DNA of 64,000 nucleotides. It comes from Oreohelix idahoensis (lineage: Eukaryota > Mollusca > Gastropoda > Stylommatophora > Oreohelicidae). Under the pieces are notes generated by a model. It searched no databases, was not told where the DNA came from, and saw nothing but the letters and a program-made list of their open reading frames with translations. Numbering within the stretch: position 1 is the first letter of the stretch; the number at the start of each line of letters is the position of its first letter. Shown here piece after piece: positions 26,675 through 39,893 of the stretch. The position numbers and the translations under genes were made by a program. The stretch lies in the NCBI GenBank assembly GCA_024509875.1, contig JAMPIV010019862.1, forward strand, positions 477,001 through 541,000, given 5' to 3'.

Positions 26675-28665
26675 ATGTCTTCCTTTCAGGACTTTATAGA
26701 AATTGGGATTAAATTTAATAAATCAGGAGCGAAATTAGAGGCGTTTGCTACTGCACAATTTGACAGCTATAATGCAAGAATTGAAAGACAGAATGAACGT
26801 GAATTAAAACGTCTTCAGTTAGAACATGATGAGAAGAAAAAGACACAAGATTTGGAGAAGGACAAGTTAGAACAAAAGGAGAAATAGGAGAGAATGAAGA
26901 TGGAAGAGAAAGAAAAAGATCTTGCACAAGCTCTTGCGCTAGAAAAACTAAAGATTGACGCTGAGCAAGAAAAATTAAGATTAGCTGCTGCAACTGCTCA
27001 GAAAGCAACTGATTTGAAGATAGAGAAATTGCGTATTCAGAAAGATATAGATGTTGCTGTCGCCCTAAGAAAAGTGGAGTTGGACGCTCCAAACACATCA
27101 TCTAGTACACCTGTGACCACAAACCGGATACGATTGCCAAATTTCAACCAAAAAATCGACTGCATCGATAGTTTCTTACAACTTTTTGAGCTCAAGGTCA
27201 GTGCGTTGAAGATCCCCAAGGGTCAATGGAGTGCAACATTATGCGATTTTTTAACAGCGGACGCTCTACAGGCTTATTTTGCTCTGGACAGCGGTAGTAG
27301 AGAAGACTACGATGTTGTCAAGGAGACATTGCTACGTAAATTTCAGCTTACAGAAGCAGGATTCCGTGATAAATTTCATTCCTGTCTGCCTAGCAGAAAA
27401 GCTGACTTTGGAGAATTTATCTCATTAATAAAATTATATTCTAAAAGATGGATAGAATTGTCCGGAATTGATAAGACCTTCACTGGCTTACTTGATCTAA
27501 TGTTACGTGACAAGGTGTTGTCGGCATGTAGCACCGATCTTGCCTCATTTTTTCAAGAAAGAAAACCGAAAGACCTGGAGGCAATGGAGATACTTGGGAG
27601 ACAATATATGACAGCTCACCCAGATAAAGAGGTTCACAAACCAACTATAAAGGACGCACTCCCAGTATGTGTGGCTCGTCATGACTTTAGAGATGGTGGT
27701 CATAGACCTCGATCACAGAGTGTGGACAGCAGAGTAAGGCAAAGTTATAGATCCAACTACCGAGGAAAATATAACTTCCCAAGGCAGAGGTCACCATCTA
27801 ACTTCCCACAGAGGCGAGACTATGGTTATTCACACCAAGGTCAGTGGTGGCAGAATTCTAGCCGTAATGAGGAAATGCATCACAAACGGATGGATCATAG
27901 ACCCACACAAGACAATGCATCCTACAGTGGTAATAGGAATAGTGGCAGATGTTGGTCATGTGCAAGGAATAGACCTTATAAGAAATATTATGGAAACAGC
28001 ACTAACAAACACTGTGGGCATAATGACAATAGCAATCATGAGAAGGGTAATGCATGTGTAACTGCAAAGAAGAATGATGAGAAGGGAGCCGACCATGCCA
28101 ATGCATGTATTGTTAGCTCACTTAATGATGAAAATTGTTATGGATGCAAATCTTTATTCCAACCTGGTTCACAACCCAGATTAATTTGCGGGCATGCTCT
28201 ACCTGCTATGTCATTTTGTGAGAACGTGGGACGCCTCACATTATATACTGGTTTTCTGTATAACAGGCATGTAAGTGTCCTTCGTGATTCTGGCTGTACC
28301 ACTGTCGGAGTCCGTAGATCGCTAATTGATGAATCTGCCTTTACTGGTAAAACAGTGAAGTGCATAACATTTGGTGGGAGTATAGAGTGTTACCCAGTGG
28401 CAGAAATAGATAATGCCACACCCTTCTTTACAGGTATGGTAAGGGCATGTGTCCTTGAGGAACCAGTATCAGACATTATCCTTGGTAATATACCAGGTAT
28501 TAAGGATTGCTCCCCAGAGGAGATACATAAATGGGTTGAATCTCACCCAATGTTGGCTAACGCTGTGGTCACTAGGGCCCAGCATGCCGCTGAATCCAAG
28601 GCAGAGCCAGCTATACCATTTAGTGAGAGAGCAACTCTTCAGAATGTTCAGAATGTTTCCCCCCC
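26675..28665 (+). pseudogene. gag-pro: Element B gag - protease
   Basis: The frame starts MSSFQDFIEIG at 26675 and is interrupted by a TAG at 26885-26887, then stays open to the C7 run at 28659-28665. It encodes an E/K-rich coiled coil, a capsid-like domain (LPNFNQKID...FLTADALQAYF...KRWIELSGI...FFQERKP), a basic region rich in R, S and N, a C-x2-C-x13-C-G-H motif (about 28135-28197) and a protease with RDSGCTTVGVR. In A and C the preceding residues read LLFDSGC or ILFDSGC, so the base just before DSG differs here. The gene supplies particle proteins and the protease that would mature them. The start is chosen because the opening resembles the MATLDYF start of element C. Confidence 0.9.
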
Positions 28666-31458
28666 ATTCGTTCGCTGCCAAACAGCGCGAAGATGTTGCT
28701 TTGCAACCATTGTTTGCTCTAGCAGAGAGCAAGCATGTGAAGAAGACAAAAACTTCACGTTACTGGTTTGAATTTAAGAACTCAGTACTGACTAGATGCT
28801 TTGACAACTATGTTTTAGTCAGGAGACAGGTAGTTATTCCAAAGAGTTTTAGACCTATTGTATTGAATACTGCCCATGACTCGCTTTTAGCTGGTCATAT
28901 GGGGATTAAGCGTACTCTGTTTCGTGTCACCTCAAATTTTTATTGGCCCTGTGTTAACAGAGATGTAAAGCTATACTGCAGGTCATGTACAACTTGTCAA
29001 AAGGTAGCACATAAGGGCAAGCACCACGCTGCACCCTTACAAGTCACTGATGTGCCATTACGGCCTTTCACCAAGCTTGCAATTGACATAGTTGGTCCTA
29101 TGTCAGTCATGTCAGATAGAGGATATAGATATATCCTAACGTGTATAGACTTATGTACACGTTGGCCGGAGGCCATACCATTGAAGACTATCAATTCAGC
29201 AGCTGTCTCTGATGCTTTATTTGTTATTTTTTGTCGCATAGGATTTCCTGATGAAATCTTATCAGATCGTGGTACTCAATTTATGTCTCAAATGATGAAA
29301 GATATTGAGAACATGTTAGCATTTAAGCATTCATTCACAAGCCCATACCATCCGGAAAGCAATGGCGTTTGCGAGCGTTTCAATGGCTCGTTGAAGCAGA
29401 TGTTAGGCAAAGTCACCGAGACATGTCCTCGTGACTGGGACCGAATGTTACCAGCAGTCTTATTTGCTTACAGAGAAGTGCCCCATGAGAGCACTGGCTT
29501 TTCGCCATTTGAGTTGGTATATGGTGCCAACCCTAGAGGTTCTATGCATATACTCAAGGATTTGTTGTTAGGATCAGTGGAGGATGTTACTGTCCGCACC
29601 AGCTATGAACTGGTCATTGATCTCAGACAACGCCTTGTAGATGCATGTACTTATGCATCAGGTATGATACGTAATGCTTCACAGAGGTCGAGAGTGCGCT
29701 GCAACCAATCTCGAAAATTACGTTCGTTCCTACCAGGAGAACAAGTATGGCTACTTCTTCCAACCAAGGAAAAAAAACTGCTAATTTCCTGGCAGGGCCC
29801 TTTTAAGGTGGTTGAGAAGAAAACTGATGTAGATTATGCCATTGACATAAGGGGCAAAGTTAAAACATTTCACATTAATACGTTAAAATTGTATGTGGAG
29901 CGCCCTGCAGAGTTAGAACCTATCTTGGACAGTATTTCTGATGAACCAGTTCGACAGACTTTGTCAGCTGTTGTGGAATCTGATGATTCTACAGCGAGCG
30001 ATATTTCTTTTAATTTTCCTCTGCTGCCTTTAACATCTTCCGAATCTTGGAGAGATGTAACTGTATCAGGTGATTTAGATTCTAGTTATCGAGAACAGGC
30101 TCTTGCTGTTTTATAATCTTTCTCTGATGTGCTGACTGAACTTCCAGGTCGCACTGATGTTATCTCTCATGATATTACATTGACTGATGATCACCCTATC
30201 AAACTCAGACCGTATACTATACCCTTACACTACAGATCTCAGGTGGATAGTGAACTTAAGGATATGCTACGCATGGGCATCATTTCTCCTTCTGAATCAT
30301 CCTATTCTTTTCCTATGGTTCTAGTTAGAAAGAAGGACAAATCTCTTCGCATCTGCATTGATTTTAGACGTCTTAACAGTGTCACTCTCACAGATGCTGA
30401 GCCTATGCCTGTTTTGGAGGATCTCTTATCACAACTATCCCAGGCTACATACTTTAGCAAACTAGATCTATCCAAGGGATATTGGCAGATCCCTTTAACT
30501 GATGAAGCCAAACCTCTAACTGCATTTATGACTCCATATGGGTTATTCCAATGGAATTATATGTGCTTTGGCCTTGTCAATGCTCCCGCGACTTTTGTGC
30601 GCATGATGCGGAGACTCTTAGGAGATAGGTCTGATGTCATCACATATATAGACGACATCTGTTTATTCCATAGTTCTTGGCAAGAACATATCACAGGATT
30701 AAAATCTTTATTAATGCTACGCAGAAAGCATGGTTTGACAGTTAGACCTTCAAAGGTTCAGATTGGTTGTCGAGAAATTTCATTTCTTGGTCACCGTGTT
30801 GGTAACCACATGTTATACCCTGATGAGCAGACTGTTAAACGCATATTAGAATTAGATATCCCTCGGACAAAGAAACAGGTTAGGAGCATGTTAGGACTCA
30901 TTAACTTCTATCACAAGTTTATTCCGAACTTTTCATCTATTTCTTCTGTCCTGTCATCTTTGACTAAAAAGGGAGCTCCTAATAAAATTGTTTGGTCCGA
31001 TACTTGCAGTGGAGCTTTGAACAAAATTAAAACTGTATTTTCCAAGGCACCTATTTTGATGTTACCTAATATCACTATGCCATTTCTTCTGAGGACTGAT
31101 GCTTCTCAGACTGGCATTGGTGGTTGCCTGTTGCAATGGTTCAATGATACTCCACATCCATGCTTGTATGTAAGCAGAAAGTTGCTACCAGCAGAAACTC
31201 GGTATTCCACCAGTGAAAGAGAACTCTTGTCCATCATTTGGTGTATGGGCAAGTTATCACGCTATTTACTTGGCGCACACTTCTACCTCCAGACGGATCA
31301 CCGTCCACTAACATCCCTAAATCAAAAAAACTACAACAAACAGTAGATTACACAGATGGTTCTTGCTTATCCAAGAATATAGATATACAATTATTCCAAT
31401 CAAGGGATCAGAAAACTTTCTGGCAGACTTATTGTCAAGGAATGTAACTGGAAAGTGA
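28666..31458 (+). pseudogene. pol: Element B integrase - reverse transcriptase - RNase H
   Basis: After the C7 run the frame is shifted by one relative to gag-PR. Integrase has the H-H/C-C finger (HDSLLAGH, CRSCTTC) and catalytic D in AIDIVGP (about 29083), D in LSDRGTQF (about 29262) and E in CERFNGS (about 29370), then a GPF module (SWQGPF). A TAA at 30114-30116 interrupts the linker to RT in the same frame. RT has FRRLNSVT, LSKGYWQIPL, FGLVNAPATF and YIDD (about 30648). RNase H has RTDASQTGIG and QTDHRPL; a one-base change near 31340 moves the last part (SENFLADLLSR) to another frame, ending at 31458. Confidence 0.92.
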
Positions 31459-31756
31459 AATTGTTTGTGCCAGATGTTGACATTGTCTGATCTTGTTTTG
31501 TTTTTCAGGTGATATACTATTGAAACATTCATGTTACGACTTTAATTGCATTTTGTGAAAGATTGGATTACATTTTGTCTAAACTGTTTAAATATATATG
31601 TTTTCATATCATTTGGTACTACAATTACTATTTCATATATATTATTCTAAGCAGTATGATTTTTTTTTCTTTCCTAATAGATTAATAGTTCTTGGGCTAA
31701 CTATCCACTGTTCTCAAGCGAAAACCCTTGGTTTCCGTTCGGGAACAGGGGGGCAA
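31459..31756 (+). other. Element B 3' untranslated region with polypurine tract
   Basis: T-rich, no coding signal. It ends in GGAACAGGGGGGCAA next to the 3' LTR, the expected plus-strand primer. Confidence 0.75.
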
Positions 31757-33311
<1,555 letters not shown>

Positions 33312-33343
33312 CCTTTAAGATATGGAAGCACTCCATGTCTACG

Positions 33344-35296
33344 TTATGGAATTAAATTTCCTATATCCGTAGCTTCAGGGTGTCTGTCCTCTTCCCTCTC
33401 ATCTCCCCCCTCCATCTCTCTCCAATTCCTACTCAAGTCTACTCCCAAAGTTTCCTTTCTCTTGAATGTCTCCCATGCGCGCTTGAAAGAGCGTCGCCGC
33501 TTCTGACATTTTTGAAAGATTTCTTGTGTGTGCAGTGGAGTTTCCCTGCCACTATCGTCATCTTCGTCAGTTTTGGCGATCGTCAGGAGATGGTCGGAGG
33601 TTGGCACTGGTTTTTCCAAGTATCTCTTTAACAGATTTAAATGGAAAACCTTTTCCTTTCCTTGAATAGAGATCTGGTAGTTAGCCTTAGAAATCTTTTT
33701 CATGACGGTAAACGGCCCTTGCCATCCGATCCTCAGTTGGTTGTTTCCGGCAGGGAGTAACACCAAAACTTTCTCTCCTGCTTCCAGTTCTCTCTCTTTC
33801 GCGACTTTCCTGTATCGGTTAGCGTGCTTTGTGCGTGCTCGCTTAAAGTTAGTCGTTGCTAGGTCCCATCCTAGTTTCAACCTTTCCTTTAAATCCGACA
33901 CATATTTACTTGCTGAGACAACTGTCTCATCAGCCTTCTGGTCTGTCAGCGACCAAAGTAAGGCTTCAAGCGGGCACTTAATGGGTCTGCCGAATAAAAG
34001 CGTAGCTGGCGGAAATCCTGTGGACGTATGAGGAGATTCTCTGTAGCCAAATAAAGCTGCAGGAATACAAAGATCCCAATCGTCAGGTTTCACTTGTGCC
34101 AGTTTACTTAACATCATGTTGAGGTTTCCATTAACACGTTCCACGAGCCCATTTCCGGCCGGAGTATAAGGCTTTGTGTAGATGTGTTGGGTCCTCAAGA
34201 TCTTCACGATCTCATTCATCAACAGGTTTCGGTATGGAGATCCGTTATCCGTCAACACTTGTTGAGGGAATCCCAGCCGAGTGAAAATCTGCACGAGGGC
34301 TTCTGCGACATGCTTGGCATCTGCGCATGTTAGCGGGATAGCTTCTGCCCATAAAGTGCATGTATCGACTAAGGTCAGGATGAACCTGTTCCTTCTTTTA
34401 GTCCTTTCTAAGGGTCCTAAAATGTCGATCACAACCTGTTCGAATGGTGTTCCCACTATTGGCATTTCACCCAACGAGACTGGGGGTGTCCGTTGCTTGG
34501 GTGGTACCCGTTGGCACCGGGCACCAGATTTGACATATCTGATAATATCTGTATTTACTCCTGGCCACCAATAATGAGTGGTTATCCGTTGGTTTGTGGC
34601 GTTCTGTCCCATGTGTCCGCTGAAGGGAAGAGAGTGCCCCATTTCCAGGATTTGGCTTCTGTACTGTTTCGGTACTAGGAGCTGGTTGTAACCTTGGTCA
34701 GGCTTGCCCGTTCTGCGATAAAGTACGCAATCCTTAGAAAAAATGTCCCCGTGCTGTCTGGGTTCCTTAGCCATGGGCAGTTTCCTAAAGCAGGGTGCCA
34801 AAGTAGGGTCCTTTTGTTGCTCTTCTTTAAGTTCCATGCGTAACAAATTAGGCGCAGGCTCCCGTTCCTTCTTGGTTTGCCCTCTTGTAGTTACTGCTGC
34901 CACAATCGGCTCTTCCGGTTTCACAATAGCCACGTATCTACCGCCAAGTATGACTGGGTAGATGGGATCATCCATAACAGCCGCTTTGATCACGCCTCTG
35001 ACAAAATCGGAGTGGATCTCCACCAGTGCGATGGGAAGCGCTGTAGGTGCATCACGCTTACGAACTCCACAAAATCGGACGGTTTCTGCTGTCTCTTGAC
35101 CGGGTTTAACCAGGTTTCTGGCGACAATGCAATCATAAGAAAGCCCCGTGTCAAATAAACAAGAAGTTTGAGAACCGTTCAATGTAACAGTACCTCGCGT
35201 TGTGGGTGTATCCCCAACAGGTTGTGAATCACTGTCAATAATTCCGCCTTGCGAGACTGTTAGTAAGCATCCGATGCGTTTAGGCTCGGTGTGCGT
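33344..35296 (-). CDS. Element D protease - integrase
   Basis: The frame is open from about 35296; no ATG is needed if it is reached by frameshifting from gag, which it overlaps by about 17 nt in the +1 frame. The protease has LFDTG. A linker with AVTTRGQ leads to integrase: H-H finger (GHSLPFSGH), the C-C pair read as SGARC so the first Cys is Gly, then catalytic D (VIDILGP), D (LTDNGSP) and E (GLVERVNG), and a GPF module (GWQGPF). About 70 charged residues follow before the stop at 33344. The PR-linker-INT arrangement is that of elements A-C. There is no RT or RNase H afterwards. If translated, it could cut and integrate DNA, but it would need reverse transcription in trans. The lost Cys may impair it. 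Confidence 0.85.
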   Translation of the reverse strand, partial: THTEPKRIGCLLTVSQGGIIDSDSQPVGDTPTTRGTVTLNGSQTSCLFDTGLSYDCIVARNLVKPGQETAETVRFCGVRKRDAPTALPIALVEIHSDFVRGVIKAAVMDDPIYPVILGGRYVAIVKPEEPIVAAVTTRGQTKKEREPAPNLLRMELKEEQQKDPTLAPCFRKLPMAKEPRQHGDIFSKDCVLYRRTGKPDQGYNQLLVPKQYRSQILEMGHSLPFSGHMGQNATNQRITTHYWWPGVNTDIIRYVKSGARCQRVPPKQRTPPVSLGEMPIVGTPFEQVVIDILGPLERTKRRNRFILTLVDTCTLWAEAIPLTCADAKHVAEALVQIFTRLGFPQQVLTDNGSPYRNLLMNEIVKILRTQHIYTKPYTPAGNGLVERVNGNLNMMLSKLAQVKPDDWDLCIPAALFGYRESPHTSTGFPPATLLFGRPIKCPLEALLWSLTDQKADETVVSASKYVSDLKERLKLGWDLATTNFKRARTKHANRYRKVAKERELEAGEKVLVLLPAGNNQLRIGWQGPFTVMKKISKANYQISIQGKEKVFHLNLLKRYLEKPVPTSDHLLTIAKTDEDDDSGRETPLHTQEIFQKCQKRRRSFKRAWETFKRKETLGVDLSRNWREMEGGDEREEDRHPEATDIGNLIP

Positions 35297-36542
35297 TTAG
35301 GCTCTGATCATTAGTCCCGTGCTCAGGGGTTCTCCCTTTGCCACCTTGACCTTTCTGGCCACGCTGCCATGAAGGGCGGTCGGGTTGATCAGACTGCTTA
35401 CTGTGGTTGGGGTACTTGTTTTTGTAGAACTTGGATTTTTCAGGAGGGGGGTTTTGAGGTCCAGTTTCTCTGTGGTTATTTTGGTTAGAAACATGAGGAA
35501 TATGAGAAGATTGGTCTAGATTATTTTTCCGAAAATGCTCTTCTGTCGGTTTACGTTTTGTGGCCGGTAGTTCAGCCAGCGCATTGTGATATCGCTCAGA
35601 CTTTTCTAAGATGTCTTCAAGCTTTTCTGCACCCTGCTCAGCTAGAAATCTCCGGGTATCAGCAGACAAAGGGTTCTTTATTTGTTCTGTAATAACAAAT
35701 TCCTCCAGACCTTCATAGGTAGAGGGGAGCTGCGAAAGCTCAAGGCACTTTGTCAAGTATCCCTTTAGACGAGATAAGAACTGCTGAAAAGTTTCAGAGC
35801 TCTCCTTCCTGCTGTTGCAAAACAGTTGCAGAAACTTTCGCGCATTCATTTCAAAGCGCTCAAGCAAAGCTTTCTTCAACAAGTCATAGTTGTCTTGTTG
35901 GCCACTTTCCAGTTTAGAATAAACATCATAAGCAGAACCTTTAAGGGCCTGGGAAAGTTTCATACACCAACGCGACCTCTCTAAACCGTACAGAGTTGCA
36001 ATTTTCTCAAATTTTTCTAACCATGTGTCAATCTTCTCATTAGGACAAGGGAAAGACTCAAGAGTGAAAGACATAGCGTTGAGTTGAAGAGATTGAGTGT
36101 TAGAAGGATCAGTTAAGGAAGAATGAGGAGAAGACTCTCCATTGCTGAAGGTAGAGGCAGCACCACGACTTTGGAACTCTAGAGTTTTAAGCGCCAACTC
36201 GTGCTGTCTCTGTTCCCTCTCCTTCTCATGCTGTCGCTCCTTCTCTCTTTCCTCTCTCTTCTCCCTCTCCTTCTCATGCTGTCTTTCCTTCTCCTTCTCT
36301 CTTTTCTCATGCTGCATCCTGCGAATTTCCATTTCTTCCTCAATCTTTTTCTGCTGTAATAGCCGATCTTCCGCTTCTTTCCTCCTTGCTTCTTCTTTTT
36401 CCTCTTTAGCTTCAGCTGCTTTCCTCTCCGCGTCATATCTGTCAAGTTCGTCCCTGACAAAAGCTTTCGCTTCTTCTCTGTCCAAACCTTCTTCTCTCGC
36501 CTCGTCCCTGAGGAGCTGTCTAAGCTTTGCCCTCTCCGCCAT
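35280..36542 (-). CDS. gag: Element D gag
   Basis: 420 codons from ATG (MAERAKLRQLL) to TAA at 35280. Residues 1-130 are E/K/R-rich and predicted coiled coil. A capsid-like domain follows (about 155-335: FPCPNEKIDTWLEKFEKI, LSQALKGSAYDVY, FLSRLKGYLTKCLELSQL, FLAEQGAEKLEDILEKSERY), with an arrangement like the Gmr1-like gag from which SCAN domains are thought to derive. The tail is basic and Q/G-rich, with no CCHC knuckle and no C-x13-C-G-H motif. It forms the particle shell by family analogy. The frame is fully open, unlike the gag frames of A and B. Confidence 0.85.
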   Translation of the reverse strand: MAERAKLRQLLRDEAREEGLDREEAKAFVRDELDRYDAERKAAEAKEEKEEARRKEAEDRLLQQKKIEEEMEIRRMQHEKREKEKERQHEKEREKREEREKERQHEKEREQRQHELALKTLEFQSRGAASTFSNGESSPHSSLTDPSNTQSLQLNAMSFTLESFPCPNEKIDTWLEKFEKIATLYGLERSRWCMKLSQALKGSAYDVYSKLESGQQDNYDLLKKALLERFEMNARKFLQLFCNSRKESSETFQQFLSRLKGYLTKCLELSQLPSTYEGLEEFVITEQIKNPLSADTRRFLAEQGAEKLEDILEKSERYHNALAELPATKRKPTEEHFRKNNLDQSSHIPHVSNQNNHRETGPQNPPPEKSKFYKNKYPNHSKQSDQPDRPSWQRGQKGQGGKGRTPEHGTNDQSLNAHRA

Positions 36543-37340
36543 AATAAGTCAGTGGCTGAGATTTAGACGAGAAAGAGATAAGAAAAGGACACACTGGTTC
36601 CTTACCACTTACGAGAAAATACCAAAACAATAGATGATATACTTTAACCTGGGATACCTCCTCCAAAAATTATAGTGTCTAACTATCGCTGCTATTAATC
36701 GGCAATAAAGCACCTAATGCAGACGACTACGCCAAATAAATGGTAGTTAAGATTACTACTGAAAAATAAGTTGCTACAGTGGAAACAAAATAATTATTGC
36801 AAAAAATTAAAAGAAGAAAAAAAAATTCCCTTAATTTATAATCCACTATCAAGTTTACCCCTGAAGACAGTTAGGGTAAGGGAGGCAATTAATCTGGACA
36901 AATAGTCCGAAACGCACTCCTTAACTTAGTTCAAACACCTTCCTGCTTCAGAACCCCTGTGAATGTTATACACTCACAAACTTTACCAGCGTTTAGTATT
37001 ACAAAATCAGTAATTAACATATATTCCGACAAAATCAACCTGTAAACGAAATGTATAATGCTCAATAATGCTGTGGAAAAACAATTATTAGCCGTGTGGT
37101 CAGCACGCCCATAAAACAGATCGATATGTCTAGGGGATAGTTATTTTTTTAAAAGATACAAAACTCACAAGACATCACACTCTTACTCTATATCAGAATA
37201 AAGAAAATTAATCCTGCAAACGAGCTGATATTCATATTTGCTCAGGACTAGAGTTCAATTCCCGGAAAAACGAGCCACCATTCTGTCGTCTCGTTTTCTT
37301 GTTCAAAAGTTCAAAATCCCGTTAGACGAGCCAACCATTC
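36543..37340 (-). other. Element D leader with duplicated LTR/PBS junction
   Basis: Untranslated leader. Next to the LTR, the plus strand has CGAGCCAACCATTCTGTCGT (37327-37346) and, 56 bp away, CGAGCCACCATTCTGTCGT (37271-37289). On the element's strand each reads LTR end, GAA, then TGGTTGGCTCG or TGGTGGCTCG. That is a tRNA-3'-CCA-like primer-binding site. I cannot name the tRNA. Confidence 0.65.
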
Positions 37341-37567
37341 TGTCGTAGATTTTTGATAGGGGAATTAAGACTTGGGTTGGTCCCTTCTGAATAGATTTGA
37401 ATAAGTGATAGTCACAGTGAGAAGTAGTAATAGCAATAGGTTCCCACGAGTGAGATGGTAGAATGTGATCAAGAGGCTGTCTCTGAGATCGAGAAATCTT
37501 CTCTCTCTCTCTCACCTATCTTCTACGACAGCTTTCGAGGAGTCAGACAGTCTAAACACACACACAA

Positions 37568-37635
<68 letters not shown>

Positions 37636-38089
37636 CCACTCACGTGCACGCACATACAAAACAACAGTTATACGTACAGACGTAGGAAAACTATAACAAA
37701 TGATTATATAAATATTCTCGAACGAGCTGACCAACACGTTGATTAATTTCAAGAGAAATTTTAATTATCATCTAAAATTTCTTCACAACACATAGAAATT
37801 ACATCAAAGTATATACACATAGTCATAAAAAAATCAAGGAATTGCTTCAAGAAATGATAGACCCACAGTTAGATCTTATCCCTCGAGGTATGCCCACAGT
37901 CCTGTTGGAAGAAAGTGATAGCCCCAAGGAAACAAGGATACATAGGATTAGGCCTAATATTTCCCCTTCTTAAGGTATGGACAGACTTGATATCTCTGCT
38001 CTATTTTAAGGGAAATATGATTAGCAATACTTGCATACAGAAAGTTAAGATAGCAAAATGGGTGCCCAATTACAACAATAAAAAAATCA
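37341..38089 (-). repeat. 5' LTR of element D (uninterrupted)
   Basis: 749 bp, TG...CA on the plus strand, with an internal (CA)n(TA)n tract at 37556-37634. It serves as the empty-site reference for element B and for the SINE in the other LTR. Confidence 0.88.
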
Positions 38090-39715
38090 CTCCGTCCTGC
38101 ATTCACTTTATTCATTCAGCCGAGCACACGTGCACATGTTCATACTCACAGCTTAGATAGCCACTTCTGGTAATACAATTTTTAGGACATTCACCTACAG
38201 ACTCGTCAAGGGCAGTCTTTGACCAAGAAATCCCCAGTTCCAAAAAGACAGGATGAATTCTCTGCTTCCGGGAACGACTCCTTGTGTGTTCTTATTTTTC
38301 GGATGTCTGCTTAGGTCACATTAAAATTGTCCAGGCACGAAACATTAACAACGAGCACAGTGTCAATAGCTTAGGTTTCTAGAATTGAGGAATGTCAGAT
38401 CGGTGTCTACTTTCAGGAAAGGACTATATTTGGTCACCACACCACTAGTCGAAACTCCGTCGGAATGTTACTGACGTTAATATGTTACTTGCCACAACGG
38501 CTAAATTTGTACATAGTCATTTAAAACTTCCCGTGCACTAAGTTATATTTAAAAATTATCAATCCTCCTGAATTAGGAATACGTGCGTATTCCGTGAACA
38601 CTCATGAAGCTTCTAGCATTTATAAGTTAGTTTAGAAAAATTGTTCTCGTCTGATTATTTTAGCAGTAAAATTAAATTCCTTAATAGCCGACTGAGTTTA
38701 AGCAAGAAATATAATTTCTGTTTTCCACTGTAACTCGTCACTAAAAATAATACAGACTATATAAATTAAGCGCTCTGCACCAAATCTAACTAGTGAAATA
38801 AAATAAGCGATTGAACACTTTAAACACTTCACAAAATACTAGATAATATGTATAATATTTACCTCCCCACACAGAACTACAGACTAAACCATGAACTAGA
38901 ATACTGCAATCTAATGGTAGTCTAGACTTCACCAAAACACAGATATATGATCTAGCACAGCGATCTATCTACTGCAAAATTTAGGAGCAAGAATGAAAAT
39001 CTAGTTTCAAACTCTGGTTATATCTATTACCAGACAAAGAGGTGAACGTTTAATTTCGCAAAACGAAGTACTCTCCCCTTTCCGTCTTTAACGCTTACGT
39101 TTAACACCTAAACGCATGCCGTAACTGCCACCTACTGACCGAGAGGGCGCGTGTCAGTTGCGAATCTCAGACAACCCGTCTCTAGTGCAGAAGCAGTTTT
39201 TCACACCTCCCCGAGAAACTCATCCTGAGAACCATAACTGACACTTTGCTTTCTCGCACCTTACGCTAAAACTGGCCGTGGAGCGTGAGTGTCATATCAC
39301 CTGACACTGAGAATCTACCTTGGAAACTACATGTCAGATGCAAACTACCAGACAAATGTCTCCTCATCATGTCTGACGGAGTGAATTCTCACACTTCAGG
39401 CCCAGAAACTTAGCCGAAGAAACACTGTCCCAGGGGAAACTGTAGACAGCTGTCTGCTCCCCTGTCTGACGGAATGCATTCTAACACTCTGCGTCTCGTG
39501 TAGGGGCTGACACGTTACGTCATAACTGCGTTCTCAGTTTTGAGAAAAGAAACAGGTAAACGTTAGAATGGGAAAATAGTAATGTATATAGTCGCAAACG
39601 AACGAATGCGAAAAACACAAAAAAAATAAAAGAGTGATAATAAATAGAGGATACGGGTGAAAGAAAAAGAAGAAGATATAGGCAATTTCAATGATCATAA
39701 AACCTCTGTGACAGT
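38090..39715. other. Anonymous DNA, no gene recognised
   Basis: No open frame above about 60 codons. Near 39370-39485 two related stretches (CATGTCTGACGGAGTGAATTC and CTGTCTGACGGAATGCATTC) form a loose repeat. Confidence 0.5.
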
Positions 39716-39889
39716 AAGTATTGCAGACGTATTACCATGGATCAAAATGATCAGATGGCTAAAAGGAAGAGACGATCGCGTCATTCACAGCGAGCAAGTG
39801 AGACTATAGAAGAAGCAGCAGTGTAATACGTGTAACAGAAACAACACACTACAATTAAAAACCTGCCAATTTTGGAGGGTTGTTGCTAG
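39716..39889 (+). mobile_element. Non-autonomous Helitron, copy iii-a, 3' part
   Basis: Covers the MAKRKR start region and the 3' terminus: hairpin (ACCTGCCAATTTTGGAGGGT), then TGTTG and CTAG at 39886-39889. This is the canonical Helitron 3' end. The 5' half is missing. The next Helitron starts a few bases later. Confidence 0.8.
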
Positions 39890-39893
39890 TTAA

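Noticed and set aside
28659..28665. Programmed frameshift at the C7 run between PR and INT of element B
   Set aside because: A and C have PR and INT in one frame, so a one-base change in the homopolymer is the simpler explanation.
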